64,000 bases of DNA from Thermoplasma sp. (GTDB lineage Archaea > Thermoplasmatota > Thermoplasmata > Thermoplasmatales > Thermoplasmataceae), in assembly GCF_008709555.1 (NCBI RefSeq), contig NZ_VYIJ01000005.1:22254-86253 (forward strand), given 5' to 3'. A program made the translations under genes and the position numbers. Of this stretch, positions 35,321 to 43,736 are shown piece after piece; positions within the stretch are counted from its first letter, which is position 1, and each line of letters starts with the position of its first letter. A model generated the notes under the pieces. It did no database searches. It saw nothing but the letters and a program-made list of their open reading frames with translations, and was not told where the DNA came from.

Positions 35321-36657
35321 CAGGCCTTCGCGTTCCAGATCTTTTCTAATGGTTTTTTCTTCGTTTCAGGTGCGAACAGAACTGTTATCACGAAGGCCAC
35401 GAACATCAGTGCTGCGAAGAGGAACATAGAGTGGAATATGGGATATAACGGGAACAGAACCACGCCCATTATTGCTCCGACTCTCGAAACCGAGGTGGCT
35501 ATGCCCTGAATCGTCGATCTGTAATTCGTCGGATAGAGCTCGGTAGGGTAGAAGAGCGTTGCAGCACCGACCCACTGTTCGAAAAGAACGAATGAGAAGA
35601 AGAACGAGACAAGTGGGACTATCGATATTATCTTCACGAGTGATCCCAGGAGAAGCAGCGCGAACATCACGAAGACGCCCATGAGTGTCAGCACACGCCT
35701 TCCCACGCGATCCGCCAGAATCATTGCAACAGCGTATCCAACCAAGGCTCCAACGGCAACTATCATCCCGCTTTCCGCTATGACACGTAGGCCGGCTGTG
35801 TTAAGGGCTGAGGCTGACAGTCCTATCTCCCTGATCATCGTTGGATAGTAGAAGCCTATTCCGTAGGATGCAACATCGAACAGGAACCACACAGATAGGA
35901 CGAAGACAGTCTTTGGAAGGAAGCCTGATGCAAACAGGTCCCTGAATCTTACGGATTTCTCTTCCCTGCCTTCCATCAGGCCCTCGCTGAGATCTGGCTC
36001 CTTTCCAGTGATATCCTCTATGACCCTGCTCGCCTCATCCGCTTTCCCGTGGCTCACGAGCCACCTGGGCGATTCGGGTATCTGCATCCTCAGGAAGATT
36101 ATGGGTATGGCGGCTATGCCTCCGATGATGAAGGTGTATCTCCAGAAGTAGTCTGTGAATGCAAAAGCATAGTTCATGACCCCTGAGAATAACGATCCTA
36201 GCCAGTACATGCCCACCATGGCATATAGCAGCGCACCACGTCTCCTTACAGGTGCGAACTCCGATACCATCGTGGAGCTTATGGGGTAATCGCCGCCTAT
36301 GCCGACACCAAGCATGAACCTGCTGATGAACATCATCCAAAAGTTTGTCGCCAGGCCCGCTGTGATCGCGAAAACCACAAACAGTATCAGATCGATGCCG
36401 AATATCTTCTTCCTGCCTATACGGTCGGAGAGCCTTCCAAGCAGAGGAGCACCCACGATCATGCCAGCAAAGGCCGATACGTTCACGAGTATGTATTCAA
36501 GCTTTGTGAATCCAAGCTGGGCTGGCATAAGCAGGATGGCTATCGTTATCACGGACAGATCGTAGCCATCCAGGAACATCCCCATGGATGCTAGCACCTC
36601 CATCTTTCTGTGGAACGGCCTCATCTTCATATTATCCATATCGTCAAAGAATCCCAT
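35320..36657 (-). CDS. MFS transporter, sugar/organic-acid type
   Basis: A 445-residue permease with 12 predicted helices. The MFS signatures GRLSDRIGRKK (between helices 2 and 3) and ESPRWLVSHGK (after helix 6) place it in the sugar-porter/metabolite:proton symporter group. The substrate is not evident. ATG 36657 has a strong Shine-Dalgarno GGAGGT (36665-36670) with 7 nt spacing, and the only TATA-like sequence lies at about 36749-36758, so the mRNA should carry a leader of about 70 nt, unlike most promoters here. Regulation at the leader is possible. Confidence 0.9.
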   Translation of the reverse strand: MGFFDDMDNMKMRPFHRKMEVLASMGMFLDGYDLSVITIAILLMPAQLGFTKLEYILVNVSAFAGMIVGAPLLGRLSDRIGRKKIFGIDLILFVVFAITAGLATNFWMMFISRFMLGVGIGGDYPISSTMVSEFAPVRRRGALLYAMVGMYWLGSLFSGVMNYAFAFTDYFWRYTFIIGGIAAIPIIFLRMQIPESPRWLVSHGKADEASRVIEDITGKEPDLSEGLMEGREEKSVRFRDLFASGFLPKTVFVLSVWFLFDVASYGIGFYYPTMIREIGLSASALNTAGLRVIAESGMIVAVGALVGYAVAMILADRVGRRVLTLMGVFVMFALLLLGSLVKIISIVPLVSFFFSFVLFEQWVGAATLFYPTELYPTNYRSTIQGIATSVSRVGAIMGVVLFPLYPIFHSMFLFAALMFVAFVITVLFAPETKKKPLEKIWNAKA

Positions 36658-36664
36658 GACCTAT

Positions 36665-36670
36665 ACCTCC
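36665..36670 (-). promoter_or_regulatory. Strong Shine-Dalgarno site of the MFS gene
   Basis: GGAGGT on the minus strand, 7 nt before ATG 36657. It fixes the start and shows that this gene is not translated as a leaderless message. Confidence 0.75.
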
Positions 36671-36748
36671 TTATCCGCGGGTCCCGCAGCGCTATCAGCG
36701 CCTTCAGGTATGAATAATTTCTGTTCTACATATGAAGATGTGCTTTTC

Positions 36749-36758
36749 ATATATATAG
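36749..36758 (-). promoter_or_regulatory. TATA box of the MFS gene
   Basis: A minus-strand TATATAT run lies about 95 nt upstream of ATG 36657, predicting a transcript start near 36727. Confidence 0.5.
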
Positions 36759-36821
36759 ATTTTCACAGGTCGAAACGGTGAATGCCGATCCTCTGCGAAG
36801 ATATTCCAGTAAAGCAATAAA

Positions 36822-36830
36822 AAATATAAT
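36822..36830 (+). promoter_or_regulatory. TATA box of the nucleotidyltransferase gene
   Basis: AAATATAAT is centred 24 nt before ATG 36850. Confidence 0.6.
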
Positions 36831-36849
36831 GGATATGCGATAGCCTGTT

Positions 36850-37794
36850 ATGATAGGAGCTATACTGGCCGGTGGATACGGGAAGAGGCTCAAGCCCATT
36901 ACGGATTCTATACCGAAGGCCCTGGTTGAGATAAAGGACAACTACACCATAATGGACCGACAGCTCTTCGATTTCAGCGTCATGGGCATAGAGTCAGTTT
37001 ATATCCTCTCCGGATACTTGGGAAACAAGATAGAGGAGCGTTATGGCAACCGGTACAGAGACATGAACATCTACTATCTCAGAGAGGAAAAGCCCCTCGG
37101 TACACTCTATTCCCTCAGGAACCTCATAGACGAGGTGAAGGATGACGACATTGTCCTGAGGAACGGGGACACGGTCACGGACGTCAATTTCCTCAATTTT
37201 CTGAGGAAGGCGCAGGACCAGAAATACTACATAACCATGTACGTGACGAGGATGAAGAGCCCATTCGGTATAGTCGAGACGTTCGGGGACCAGATAGTGC
37301 AGTTCAGGGAGAAACCGGATCTGGACCATTACATTAACGCCGGTCTGTATTACATAAAGTCTGATGCCTTTCCCTACTTCTTCGAGAAATACATAGACCG
37401 CGATCTCGAAACCACGGTGTTTCCAAGAATGGCCAGGGAGGGCCTCATCGGATCTTACACCGAGGAGGCCATGTGGATAGGCATCGACAGCGAGAAGGAT
37501 CTCGAGAGGATAAGGAGCGACTACAGAAACAGGGATGATTATCCCTGGGGATATTCGAAGGTGCTCTATGACGATGAACGATCCAGGCTGATCGAATACT
37601 CCATAAAGGCCGGATCGGATACTGAGATTGACTGCGGCGATGGGTGCATAATGCGTGTGCAGTCCGGTCTTGGAACATTTGGCGATTCTACTGATGGAAA
37701 ATTCAGGAATGGCGACGTCAGGAGCATGTCTGGAAAAATCCGGATAAGTGCCTTCGAAAACACGAAGCTGGAATTAATCATATCGAAAAAATAA
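36850..37794 (+). CDS. Sugar-phosphate nucleotidyltransferase
   Basis: A 314-residue NDP-sugar pyrophosphorylase. The nucleotide-binding start ILAGGYGKRLKPITDSIPKALVEI is typical of the glucose-1-phosphate thymidylyl/uridylyl and mannose-1-phosphate guanylyl families. REKPDLDHYINAGLYY marks the sugar-binding part. The catalytic domain ends near residue 225. The last 85 residues are beta-rich and not the usual hexapeptide-repeat domain. The precise sugar and nucleotide cannot be decided. It may supply activated sugars with the epimerase and kinase encoded 9-10 kb away. Confidence 0.88.
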   Translation: MIGAILAGGYGKRLKPITDSIPKALVEIKDNYTIMDRQLFDFSVMGIESVYILSGYLGNKIEERYGNRYRDMNIYYLREEKPLGTLYSLRNLIDEVKDDDIVLRNGDTVTDVNFLNFLRKAQDQKYYITMYVTRMKSPFGIVETFGDQIVQFREKPDLDHYINAGLYYIKSDAFPYFFEKYIDRDLETTVFPRMAREGLIGSYTEEAMWIGIDSEKDLERIRSDYRNRDDYPWGYSKVLYDDERSRLIEYSIKAGSDTEIDCGDGCIMRVQSGLGTFGDSTDGKFRNGDVRSMSGKIRISAFENTKLELIISKK

Positions 37795-37875
37795 ATATAA
37801 TATATATCTGATGCGAAAAGCCATGCTGATACATAGCAAAATTTAAAAATGATCTTAACATAAGCATCCGGTCCT

Positions 37876-38229
37876 ATGGAAATCGTAACTAGAGAGAAGC
37901 TTCTGCAGGCCCTTGATAATATCTATGGGAAGAAGGGAATGTCTAGGCCTGATGTGGAAGATCTTTCGGATTTTGTTCTTTCATTCTTCGGTTACGATGA
38001 CTACGTGCTTGACAACGTGCTATCGCCTGCTGAGAGGGACGTTTTTTACAATCTGGAAGAGTATGGTATCCTGGAGACCTACAGGGAGGAGATCTCTATT
38101 CTTCATGGCAAGGTCTGGAGGGTCAACCAGTGGCGTTACAGGAAGGACAAGATAGAGGAGCTTGCATCAGCCCGCACAGAACGCAAGAGCGAGACGAACA
38201 TCTACGATGAGATCTTCAGGGAGATGTAG
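37876..38229 (+). CDS. Small helical protein of unknown function
   Basis: A 117-residue, mostly helical, charged protein that I do not recognise. The middle (LSPAERDVFYNLEEYGILETYREEI, then KVWRVNQWRYRK) has the look of a winged-helix fold with a beta wing, and the C-terminus is polar. It may be a DNA-binding protein restricted to Thermoplasmatales. An A/T box at about 37840-37850 lies near 30 nt before the ATG. No operon partner on this strand. Confidence 0.65.
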   Translation: MEIVTREKLLQALDNIYGKKGMSRPDVEDLSDFVLSFFGYDDYVLDNVLSPAERDVFYNLEEYGILETYREEISILHGKVWRVNQWRYRKDKIEELASARTERKSETNIYDEIFREM

Positions 38230-38236
38230 AAAAAAT

Positions 38237-38605
38237 TTACAACTTTTTTCTAAAGATCAAAAGGGGAAATAGGGCGAACAGCGGGAGTAATATTGAACCG
38301 TATTTCGGCGCATCGCTCATAAGGTGCAGAACCGGATGTTTTGCGGGATCGTATTTGTCAACGTGTATCTCGTATCTGTCGATGTACTCAACCGCATGAA
38401 CGCTCCTGCTGTCCCATGGCATTGTGAAACGCCAGTCGGCGATCTGCCCCTTTGGCTCGCCGATGGATCTCCTGAAAACGCCGCTTTCCGATATCCTTGG
38501 AACGTGTCCGTAGACCGGATCATTTTTGTATATGGTAATGCCGCCCTCATTGAGGGCCTTGAGCGCTATGCCGTTCCAGAATTCTGATTCGGTGTACCCC
38601 ATCAT
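38237..38605 (-). CDS. Small C-terminally anchored protein of unknown function
   Basis: A 122-residue protein that I do not recognise. Residues 1-95 are soluble, rich in aromatic residues and probably beta-type; a hydrophobic stretch (about 103-117) followed by RKKL looks like a tail anchor. It starts right after the isoaspartyl peptidase stop with AAGGAG upstream, so it is in that operon. The start could be either of two adjacent ATG codons. Confidence 0.65.
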   Translation of the reverse strand: MMGYTESEFWNGIALKALNEGGITIYKNDPVYGHVPRISESGVFRRSIGEPKGQIADWRFTMPWDSRSVHAVEYIDRYEIHVDKYDPAKHPVLHLMSDAPKYGSILLPLFALFPLLIFRKKL

Positions 38606-38607
38606 GA

Positions 38608-39432
38608 TCAGAACTCCTTGAGTCCAACGGCCATTGGCTTATTGGCGTAGTATGCATATTCTTTTTCGTCCACGGCGATTATGCCAACTGGAACGGTGAA
38701 TCTGTCGACTTCCTCCTTGATGATATCGTGCAGCCTTCCATCCCCAATCCTGCTGTATATACGGAAAGATAGGACATTCTTCGCTATCTCCTCGCCCACA
38801 CCTGTTGCCACAACGGCACCATTCTCCCCAACGTATATTCCCGCGCCCGGTATTGGTGAATCGCCGACTCTGCCGCGAAGCATAGGGAACGATCCACCGG
38901 TGGAAACTGCACCGGCAAATTCACCCTCCACGCGTGCAACGGCGCCCACAGTATCATGCGTCTGAACATACTTGAAATATATCTTGAACTTGTCCGGTAT
39001 CTCGTTCTTCTCGGCATCTTCCTCGAATTTTTTCAGGAGATTTCTGGCCTTATCTGTCATCGGATCATAGTCCGGATAACCCATGAGCCTTGCGAACTTG
39101 ATCGCTCCGTCTCCGGTCATCATTATGTGCGGGGACTTCGCCATCACATCCCTCGCGACAAGTACTGGGTTCTTGACCCTCTCTATGTTTATGACAGAAC
39201 CGAAATGACCGGGTATCATCACGGCAGCATCCATCTGTATGCTTCCATCGATCCTCGGCACGGATCCCGTACCAGCGTTGAAGTCCGGGTCATCCTCCAT
39301 CTTGATCACTGCACGAACTGCATTGTCCAGCGCGCTCATCTCTTCAGAGGCCATGCTGGCATAGCCATTGAGCCTGCCATTGAAGGATGGATCGGATCCT
39401 ACGCCACCGTGGATCAGAAGAACGTTCCTCAT
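38608..39432 (-). CDS. Isoaspartyl peptidase / L-asparaginase, Ntn-hydrolase type
   Basis: A 274-residue T2-family threonine hydrolase. The precursor should self-cleave before Thr161 (HDTVGAVA), exposing the catalytic Thr. LLIHGGVG at the N-terminus and NAGTGSVP match the alpha subunit; RVGDSPIPGAGIY and ATGVGEE match the beta subunit. The enzyme removes isoaspartyl residues from damaged peptides and can hydrolyse asparagine. A TATA-like TTTAATAAA (39452-39460) is about 24 nt from the ATG. Confidence 0.94.
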   Translation of the reverse strand: MRNVLLIHGGVGSDPSFNGRLNGYASMASEEMSALDNAVRAVIKMEDDPDFNAGTGSVPRIDGSIQMDAAVMIPGHFGSVINIERVKNPVLVARDVMAKSPHIMMTGDGAIKFARLMGYPDYDPMTDKARNLLKKFEEDAEKNEIPDKFKIYFKYVQTHDTVGAVARVEGEFAGAVSTGGSFPMLRGRVGDSPIPGAGIYVGENGAVVATGVGEEIAKNVLSFRIYSRIGDGRLHDIIKEEVDRFTVPVGIIAVDEKEYAYYANKPMAVGLKEF

Positions 39433-39471
39433 ACCTCCTTATCCCTTTTCGTTTATTAAATTTCATCACTT

Positions 39472-40614
39472 TCAGGGCATGATATTTTTTCCGTAATCCT
39501 TTCCGCACAGATTGTCTAGTGCCGCATTCGTGTAGATGAACGCGAGGTACGGCGACCTGTATGGGTTGAAGTACTCATGCACCGTGAAATCCTCCTCGTT
39601 TCCGATCGACATGTAATATATTATATCAGAGGTCTGCAGATAGCCCCAGAGATCTCCAAGCTTATCCCTGCATTCCTTTATCCTTTCAAACGTGTTCACC
39701 TGCATCAGGTTCCCCATCCATGCGCTGAGATCCCTGTTCTTATCGGCCCATGATGTTGTCTTTCTTATGCTCAGGAAATCTCTCACGCGATGCCTTTTTT
39801 CCACCTCCCTTACGAGTATTGTATGCACATCGCTCTGTTCAAAGTACACAGGCAGATACCTTAGGAACTCGAATATGCCGGTCTCTGGCCTCTGGTGCTC
39901 ACCGAACGTCTCGTAATCCATGAAGAGATTCACGACCTCTCCGCTTGACTGGGAAACCCAACCGGCAAATTTGTCCGCTGTGAGCGGGTAATCCTTCCAT
40001 TCCCTGTTAGAGAACCTGAATGATATATCATCGCTGAGAGGATAGTTTCTGAGGTATAGGTTTATTCCGGATGGCGCTGCGTAGCGATAATTCACGTCAT
40101 GCTGTGATGCAATATAGTCCGTACCCTCGGCGAGTATGTTCCTGAAGCCCATGCTTTTAGCAACCTCGGCTATATGGTCATTGTAGATCAGCTCTGTGTT
40201 CCTGAAGGATACGGGATCGTAATTGAATATCATCTTTATGGCGTCGGTCTGCATCCTGACCTGGCGCGTGAATTCCTCGTCGCTCCATATGGATGCCAGT
40301 GAATGGTAGTATGTCTCGGACAGCAGTTCGCACTGTCCGCTCTTCACGTAGTCGTCGATAACATCTATGACCTTCGGGCAATACCTGGATGCCTGTTCCA
40401 GAAATGTTCCTGACAGCGAGAAGGATGACCTTATGCCATAATCCATGAGGTGCTGTGTTGCAGGAATGTAGTTGTTTGCTGCAATCCTTCGGAATATTTC
40501 CTCATTCTTCTCCTCCCAGAACACGTCTTTATTGCCGTTCTTCAGATCAGCGAGGTTCACCGGCCTGATCCTGAACGGCTGGTGCAGTTCAAAATAGAAT
40601 ACCACATCCTTCAT
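39472..40614 (-). CDS. Glycoside hydrolase family 57 enzyme, alpha-amylase-like
   Basis: A 380-residue GH57 protein. The HQP motif is at 11-13, the nucleophile Glu141 in FRNTELIY, and the acid/base Asp233 in FMDYETFGEHQ. Family members cut or rearrange alpha-glucans inside cells (alpha-amylase, 4-alpha-glucanotransferase, branching enzyme); this short form lacks the C-terminal domains of branching enzymes and is closest to alpha-amylase-type members. Its start overlaps the end of the glycosyltransferase gene by ATGA. Third gene of a three-gene glucan operon. Confidence 0.92.
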   Translation of the reverse strand: MKDVVFYFELHQPFRIRPVNLADLKNGNKDVFWEEKNEEIFRRIAANNYIPATQHLMDYGIRSSFSLSGTFLEQASRYCPKVIDVIDDYVKSGQCELLSETYYHSLASIWSDEEFTRQVRMQTDAIKMIFNYDPVSFRNTELIYNDHIAEVAKSMGFRNILAEGTDYIASQHDVNYRYAAPSGINLYLRNYPLSDDISFRFSNREWKDYPLTADKFAGWVSQSSGEVVNLFMDYETFGEHQRPETGIFEFLRYLPVYFEQSDVHTILVREVEKRHRVRDFLSIRKTTSWADKNRDLSAWMGNLMQVNTFERIKECRDKLGDLWGYLQTSDIIYYMSIGNEEDFTVHEYFNPYRSPYLAFIYTNAALDNLCGKDYGKNIMP

Positions 40615-41720
40615 AGGGAATCATACACCTCCATAGTGCTCATGGCCGATCTGCGCCATGTGAACCTCATTGCCTCCATCTTTCCGTAATCGGACAGGGT
40701 CTTCATGAGGCCCCTGTGGTTAAGTATCGAGATGGTGTAGAGAGCCATCCTGTCGCTGTCCCAAAAGTCAGCTGACAGAACGTGGTTCAGTGCCTCGCCA
40801 ACTCCTGTGGTCTTGCTGAGTATGACCGGCGTACCGGATATCATGGCCTCGAGAACGGTCATTCCAAATGGCTCGGAAACGGCTGGTATTATGAAGACAG
40901 AGGCCCTTTTGTAGTAGGCTATCGCCCTTCTGAACGATACGAAACCAGGAAAATCCATGTGGTTGAGAAACCCATTTTCCAGTGCATAGCGCTTCATCTC
41001 TGGCAGGAGCTCGCCTGTGCCTGCAACGGTGAATTTGACCTTACTGTCAAGTTCTAGCACCTTCTTTGCGACCTCCATGAAGAACTTCGGCCCCTTCTGG
41101 CTGGTCACCCTGCCAAAGTAGAGAACGTCTCGGTCTCTGATCTGTTCAGGATAGCTTATGTATGGGTACGGATCCACGCCATTGTAAACCGTCCTTATCT
41201 TCCTGTCATCTGCGTGGTAATTATCCACTATCATCCTCCTCGTCAGGTTCGATACGCAGATGATCCTGTCGGCCCTCTCGGCACCTTCACGTTCTATGGA
41301 CATTATCCTCTCCTGTGGATTGAAGAAGGCGCACCTGTCGTATTCCGTGCTGTGGAATGTTACCACAAGGGGTATACCGTACTTCTCCTTTAGCCTTATA
41401 CCTGCCGGAAACGTTATCCAGTCATGGCAGTGAACTATATCGACACCATTGGGATCGAACTGTTCGACAACCCTGTCGTTGTAGTCCATCACGCTATCAT
41501 AGAAGTCTTCTATAACTGCGTATCCAGATACAAACCTGGATCTTGACAGCCGCACCTTCCTGACGTGGAAGGGATAGGGCGGAAACTCGTAGCCAAGATC
41601 CGGAACGTAGATCGTGACGTCGTGCATATGGCCTATTATGGAGAAAAGATTGATAGTGTGTATTCCCAGGCCACCAGAGAAGGCCGGTGGGAGTTCCCAG
41701 CCTATGACGGATATCTTCAA
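40611..41720 (-). CDS. GT4-family glycosyltransferase, probable glycogen synthase
   Basis: A 369-residue GT-B enzyme of family GT4. The N-terminal domain opens GWELPPAFSGGLGIHT, close to glycogen/starch synthases of archaea, and the C-terminal domain has VLYFGRVTSQKGPKFFMEVAKKV and the donor-binding EPFGMTVLEAM. It probably extends alpha-1,4 glucan chains from a nucleotide-activated glucose in the cytosol. ATGA overlaps at both ends join it to the debranching enzyme before it and the GH57 enzyme after it. Confidence 0.9.
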   Translation of the reverse strand: MKISVIGWELPPAFSGGLGIHTINLFSIIGHMHDVTIYVPDLGYEFPPYPFHVRKVRLSRSRFVSGYAVIEDFYDSVMDYNDRVVEQFDPNGVDIVHCHDWITFPAGIRLKEKYGIPLVVTFHSTEYDRCAFFNPQERIMSIEREGAERADRIICVSNLTRRMIVDNYHADDRKIRTVYNGVDPYPYISYPEQIRDRDVLYFGRVTSQKGPKFFMEVAKKVLELDSKVKFTVAGTGELLPEMKRYALENGFLNHMDFPGFVSFRRAIAYYKRASVFIIPAVSEPFGMTVLEAMISGTPVILSKTTGVGEALNHVLSADFWDSDRMALYTISILNHRGLMKTLSDYGKMEAMRFTWRRSAMSTMEVYDSL

Positions 41721-43513
41721 GCCGTCCCACCTCCCAGATCCTCGAAGTACGATCTTATGACCTCACCATGGCTCCATGCCTGCATTATGCACCCTCTTGG
41801 AGTGCCGTCTCCAGTTCCATCGAATATCTCCGGTATCCTCTCCATCGAAAACAGGGGTGCGAATTTCTCCAGCAGTAGATGCCTGTCGTAGCCGGTTCTC
41901 ACAGCTGCAGTTATGAAAGGCCCCACAAGCCAAGGCCAGACAGTGCCATTATGATAGGCCATATCACGTTCTGGCTGTGGCCCGGCGTAATGTGGAATGT
42001 AGTCCGGATCGTCCGGAGACAGGGTTCTCAGTCCATAAGGCGTCGCGAGCTTGCTCCAGGCCAGGTCAACGAATTTCCGGTCATTAATAAGAGGATACGG
42101 CAGCGAATAGGCGATGAGAAAGTTCGGTCTGAACCTGGCATCATCCGGATCGGCAACGTCAAGTATCAGATCGTTCCTAACGAACTTCTTTGAGAAGTTC
42201 GCCCTGACATGATGTGCCAGATCGGAGAATTTTCTGGTGCCCTCGCCCCTGAGATCTGCTGCCACATGCGAATAGAAGGAAAGCGCGTTGTACCAGAGAG
42301 CATTTATCTCCACAGGTATGCCGGTTCTGGGAGTGACCGGCCTGCCGGAGACCAGGGCATCCATCCATGTCATTGGGGCTCCCAGCACCCTCACAAAACC
42401 ATCATCAAGACTGAACATGCTGTTGCCCTTAATGTATGCGTCCAGAACGGATTTCACATGAGGTAGCATCTCCTTCACGAAGGTCTCATCGTGGGAATAT
42501 TCAAGGTACTTCTGTATGGCGTATATGAACCATAACGATGTATCCGCAGAGAAATGAAGGGATTCGACATCCAGCGTGTTCGGTACAATACCATTCTGCA
42601 TCCCTTCTGCGTAGTGCATTAATATCCTCTTTGCATCATCAAATCTGCCAGATATGAGAAGGATGCCCGGCATTGAGATGAATGTATCCCTGCCCCATGG
42701 GCCAAACCAGTGAAAGCCGGCGATCATATCGTCATGCATGACAAACGACATGGAATTATAACGAAGATCTGCCATACCCCCTTTCACCGATCTGAAAGAC
42801 CGGTATTTTTTCACCGCACTATCGAAATCCATGGTTTTTCCATCCGCTGTAATTGATATATCCAGCACTGTGCCAGGCCTATCGATAACGATGACACCAG
42901 GATTGTAAAGATCCTCCTCACTGTTTGTGCCCCTTTCCTCTTCCCTGGGATACCTGAAATTATAGTACCAGTATCCTTTCTCAAAGAAAATACCGGGTGA
43001 CGCTATGTCCAGAAACGAGGTTCCATCTGATATCCTGATTCGGCCCTGGTCATGGGATATGGAGAAATTACGCGATCCGGATCTTATCACGCCATGGAAG
43101 CTTCTGAAGGAGACAAGCGGGTGAAGATACAACGAATCTGGTGACGTCTTGGAAAACTTGTACCTGATCAGGACCGTATCAGAATCCTGATCCATGACGA
43201 TCTTCTTTTCCAGCTCGTGTCCGTTGTCGAAGTTGAATTTCCATTCTGGAATGGGTATATCGCTGTATCCCTCTATGAACTTGAATCCGTCCGGAAATAC
43301 AGCATCTCTGTAGTAATTCGTGTCCATGCTGAACACATCTTCTCCATACCTGATCTCTTCGAAGATCTTGGATAACAGTACTGTAGATCCAGTCTTTGAA
43401 GGATCCCTCCTGACCAGCAGTCCATGGTATGTCCTCGTGTTGGCGAAGGAAAAGGTTGATGAGGCGTACGATCCATTGGAGTTGCTGATGATCCATTCGG
43501 AATCAAGATCCAT
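41717..43513 (-). CDS. Glycogen debranching enzyme, amylo-alpha-1,6-glucosidase type (GH133)
   Basis: A 598-residue protein with an N-terminal beta domain (about 1-230; NSNGSYASSTF, TRTYHGLLV) and a C-terminal (alpha/alpha)6 barrel holding FGPWGRDTFISMPG, MTWMDA, HNGTVWPW and GTPRGCIMQAWS. It hydrolyses alpha-1,6 branches of glycogen-like glucan. First gene of the operon with GT4 and GH57 genes. ATG 43513 lies 26 nt from a TATA box (CCTTTAATAG, 43535-43543), divergent from the glucoamylase gene. Confidence 0.94.
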   Translation of the reverse strand: MDLDSEWIISNSNGSYASSTFSFANTRTYHGLLVRRDPSKTGSTVLLSKIFEEIRYGEDVFSMDTNYYRDAVFPDGFKFIEGYSDIPIPEWKFNFDNGHELEKKIVMDQDSDTVLIRYKFSKTSPDSLYLHPLVSFRSFHGVIRSGSRNFSISHDQGRIRISDGTSFLDIASPGIFFEKGYWYYNFRYPREEERGTNSEEDLYNPGVIVIDRPGTVLDISITADGKTMDFDSAVKKYRSFRSVKGGMADLRYNSMSFVMHDDMIAGFHWFGPWGRDTFISMPGILLISGRFDDAKRILMHYAEGMQNGIVPNTLDVESLHFSADTSLWFIYAIQKYLEYSHDETFVKEMLPHVKSVLDAYIKGNSMFSLDDGFVRVLGAPMTWMDALVSGRPVTPRTGIPVEINALWYNALSFYSHVAADLRGEGTRKFSDLAHHVRANFSKKFVRNDLILDVADPDDARFRPNFLIAYSLPYPLINDRKFVDLAWSKLATPYGLRTLSPDDPDYIPHYAGPQPERDMAYHNGTVWPWLVGPFITAAVRTGYDRHLLLEKFAPLFSMERIPEIFDGTGDGTPRGCIMQAWSHGEVIRSYFEDLGGGTA

Positions 43514-43534
43514 TAATTACAAAATGATACAATG

Positions 43535-43543
43535 CTATTAAAG
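43535..43543 (-). promoter_or_regulatory. TATA box of the glucan operon
   Basis: The minus-strand TTTAATAG stretch is centred 26 nt before ATG 43513, predicting a leaderless transcript. Confidence 0.55.
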
Positions 43544-43707
43544 GTATCCAAATGCACTTCGCCTGGATTTCCAATCCGACGGAAATAACGATGGAGCTAC
43601 GGAGGTGCGGGAACAATGGCTAGCAATAAAGGCGTGGTTCATTTTTCGGCATATCGTTAATTGAGGGCGAGTGCTGACAGCATCTGCGATCATGCATATA
43701 CAAAAAA

Positions 43708-43716
43708 GCTATAAGC
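43708..43716 (+). promoter_or_regulatory. TATA box of the glucoamylase gene
   Basis: GCTATAAGC is centred about 24 nt before ATG 43737 and rules against the in-frame codons further upstream. A second box, CATATAAG, follows at once. Confidence 0.55.
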
Positions 43717-43736
43717 ATATAAGACGATTAACCCGT

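Noticed and set aside
43671..43736. 22-codon N-terminal extension of the glucoamylase
   Set aside because: It lies over both TATA-like boxes, upstream of the predicted transcript start.
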